From contig NZ_AP023321.1 in the NCBI RefSeq assembly GCF_015140235.1, positions 1 through 64,000 on the forward strand: a stretch of DNA of 64,000 nt. Reading direction: 5' to 3'. The notes under the pieces are model-generated. The model worked only from the letters and a program-made list of their open reading frames with translations. It made no database searches and was not told the origin of the DNA. This stretch comes from Solibaculum mannosilyticum (lineage in GTDB: Bacteria; Bacillota; Clostridia; Oscillospirales; Acutalibacteraceae). The position numbers were made by a program, and so were the translations under genes. Shown here piece by piece: positions 63,589 through 64,000 of the stretch; position 1 is the first letter of the stretch; the number at the start of each line of letters is the position of its first letter.

Positions 63589-64000
63589 TTAGATGGTCAT
63601 ATCATTTTCTTCTTTGTACAAAATGGCCTTCTGGAAGAGGGCCGATAGAATAAAAGCGATGCAGGATACCAAGCCAAAGACGAACAACACAACCACCGCA
63701 AAAACCGACCAGATAAGAAACAAAGCCGGGATATATAAAATGCAAAAGGCCAGGCATAAAAATCCAATACGGCGCAAGAGAGTGACATTCTCCTGGATAA
63801 AGGGACGGTCGTTCTGGACATGTAAGAGCAATTTCCGCACCTGCCATAAAAGGACTTCCGCCAGAATGGCCGAGAGATAAAGGAAAATCAGTGTCCAGAC
63901 GTAGGAATTCTGGTTAAACTGGATGGCTTGATCAGCGGGAAGACTGCCGTAATAAAAGGTGTATTCGTATTCAAAGAACCATTTGAGCAGCCAAGGCAGG
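63589..64000 (-). CDS. DUF2975 membrane protein (partial)
   Basis: The C-terminal 136 codons of a DUF2975 protein; the reading frame runs off the right edge of the window. Visible are two or three membrane segments (IFLYLSAILAEVLLWQV, then GFLCLAFCILYIPALFLIWS and VVVLFVFGLVSCIAFILSAL), the family loop NDRPFIQENVTLLRRIG and the end ILYKEENDMTI. DUF2975 proteins of unknown function regularly lie just upstream of an XRE gene, as here. The true start lies outside the window. Confidence 0.85.
   Translation of the reverse strand, partial: LPWLLKWFFEYEYTFYYGSLPADQAIQFNQNSYVWTLIFLYLSAILAEVLLWQVRKLLLHVQNDRPFIQENVTLLRRIGFLCLAFCILYIPALFLIWSVFAVVVLFVFGLVSCIAFILSALFQKAILYKEENDMTI

Overview
The window looks like a chromosomal segment from the replication origin of a spore-forming, probably anaerobic Gram-positive bacterium of the class Clostridia, most like the Oscillospirales/Ruminococcaceae. 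The evidence is the order dnaA-dnaN-S4 protein-recF-remB-gyrB-gyrA, sporulation and germination genes (spoIIE, ypeB, a collagen-like exosporium-type protein), pyruvate phosphate dikinase, methylglyoxal synthase, Gram-positive LexA and ZapA, strong AGGAGG-type ribosome binding sites and frequent GTG/TTG starts. Species assignment is inference. No rRNA, tRNA, CRISPR array, prophage or transposase gene was seen.

Layout. 1-11.5 kb: replication block; dnaA and dnaN flank a pyrimidine-rich, DnaA-box-bearing oriC candidate. gyrB and gyrA are separated by three paralogous YcxB-domain membrane proteins. 11.5-18.7 kb: HAD phosphatase, a second cluster of DnaA-box-like nonamers, NUDIX hydrolase, YbjQ protein, lexA, spoIIE, two small XRE regulators with a shared CGATATATCG operator, and a SLOG-like gene broken by one amber codon. 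18.7-26.6 kb: pyridoxal kinase, a 97-bp tandem repeat, glycogen phosphorylase, zapA, U32 peptidase, dut, a cluster of tiny hairpins and 17-bp repeats, and maf. 26.6-33.4 kb: mreB-mreC-mreD-PBP2, then an orphan MinD-like ATPase and mgsA; minC, minE and rodA are absent from a place where many clostridia carry them. 33.5-44.3 kb: sulfhydrylase, trmL, small exporter, IscR-like Rrf2 regulator, cyclase, thioredoxin-reductase-like flavoprotein, MscS, ppdK, SseB-domain protein, RHH protein. 44.5-51.1 kb: a surface/spore group: collagen-like protein behind a sigma-K-like promoter, Cys-rich membrane peptide, DUF3048 lipoprotein, YpeB, an NlpC/P60-like lipoprotein lacking the catalytic Cys and His, and an amidase. 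51.4-60 kb: ychF, amidohydrolase, a four-gene Gld-type ABC operon, and an unusual PRPP synthetase. 60.1-64 kb: two tandem SipW/TasA-type secreted proteins sharing a nearly identical first half and leader but with unrelated C-terminal halves, then an XRE/DUF2975 pair running off the window.

How the genes fit together. The origin-proximal genes serve replication initiation, clamp loading partners and supercoiling. The mre/PBP2/MinD block serves elongation and division placement. The 44-51 kb group and spoIIE serve the spore and envelope. Terminators are unusually clear, with GC-rich hairpins between most convergent genes, and many promoters show 17-bp spacing. The most interesting items are the modular SipW-type pair, the NlpC/P60 pseudoenzyme, the amber-broken SLOG gene with its XRE operators, the repeat clusters, and the gyrB-YcxB-gyrA arrangement.
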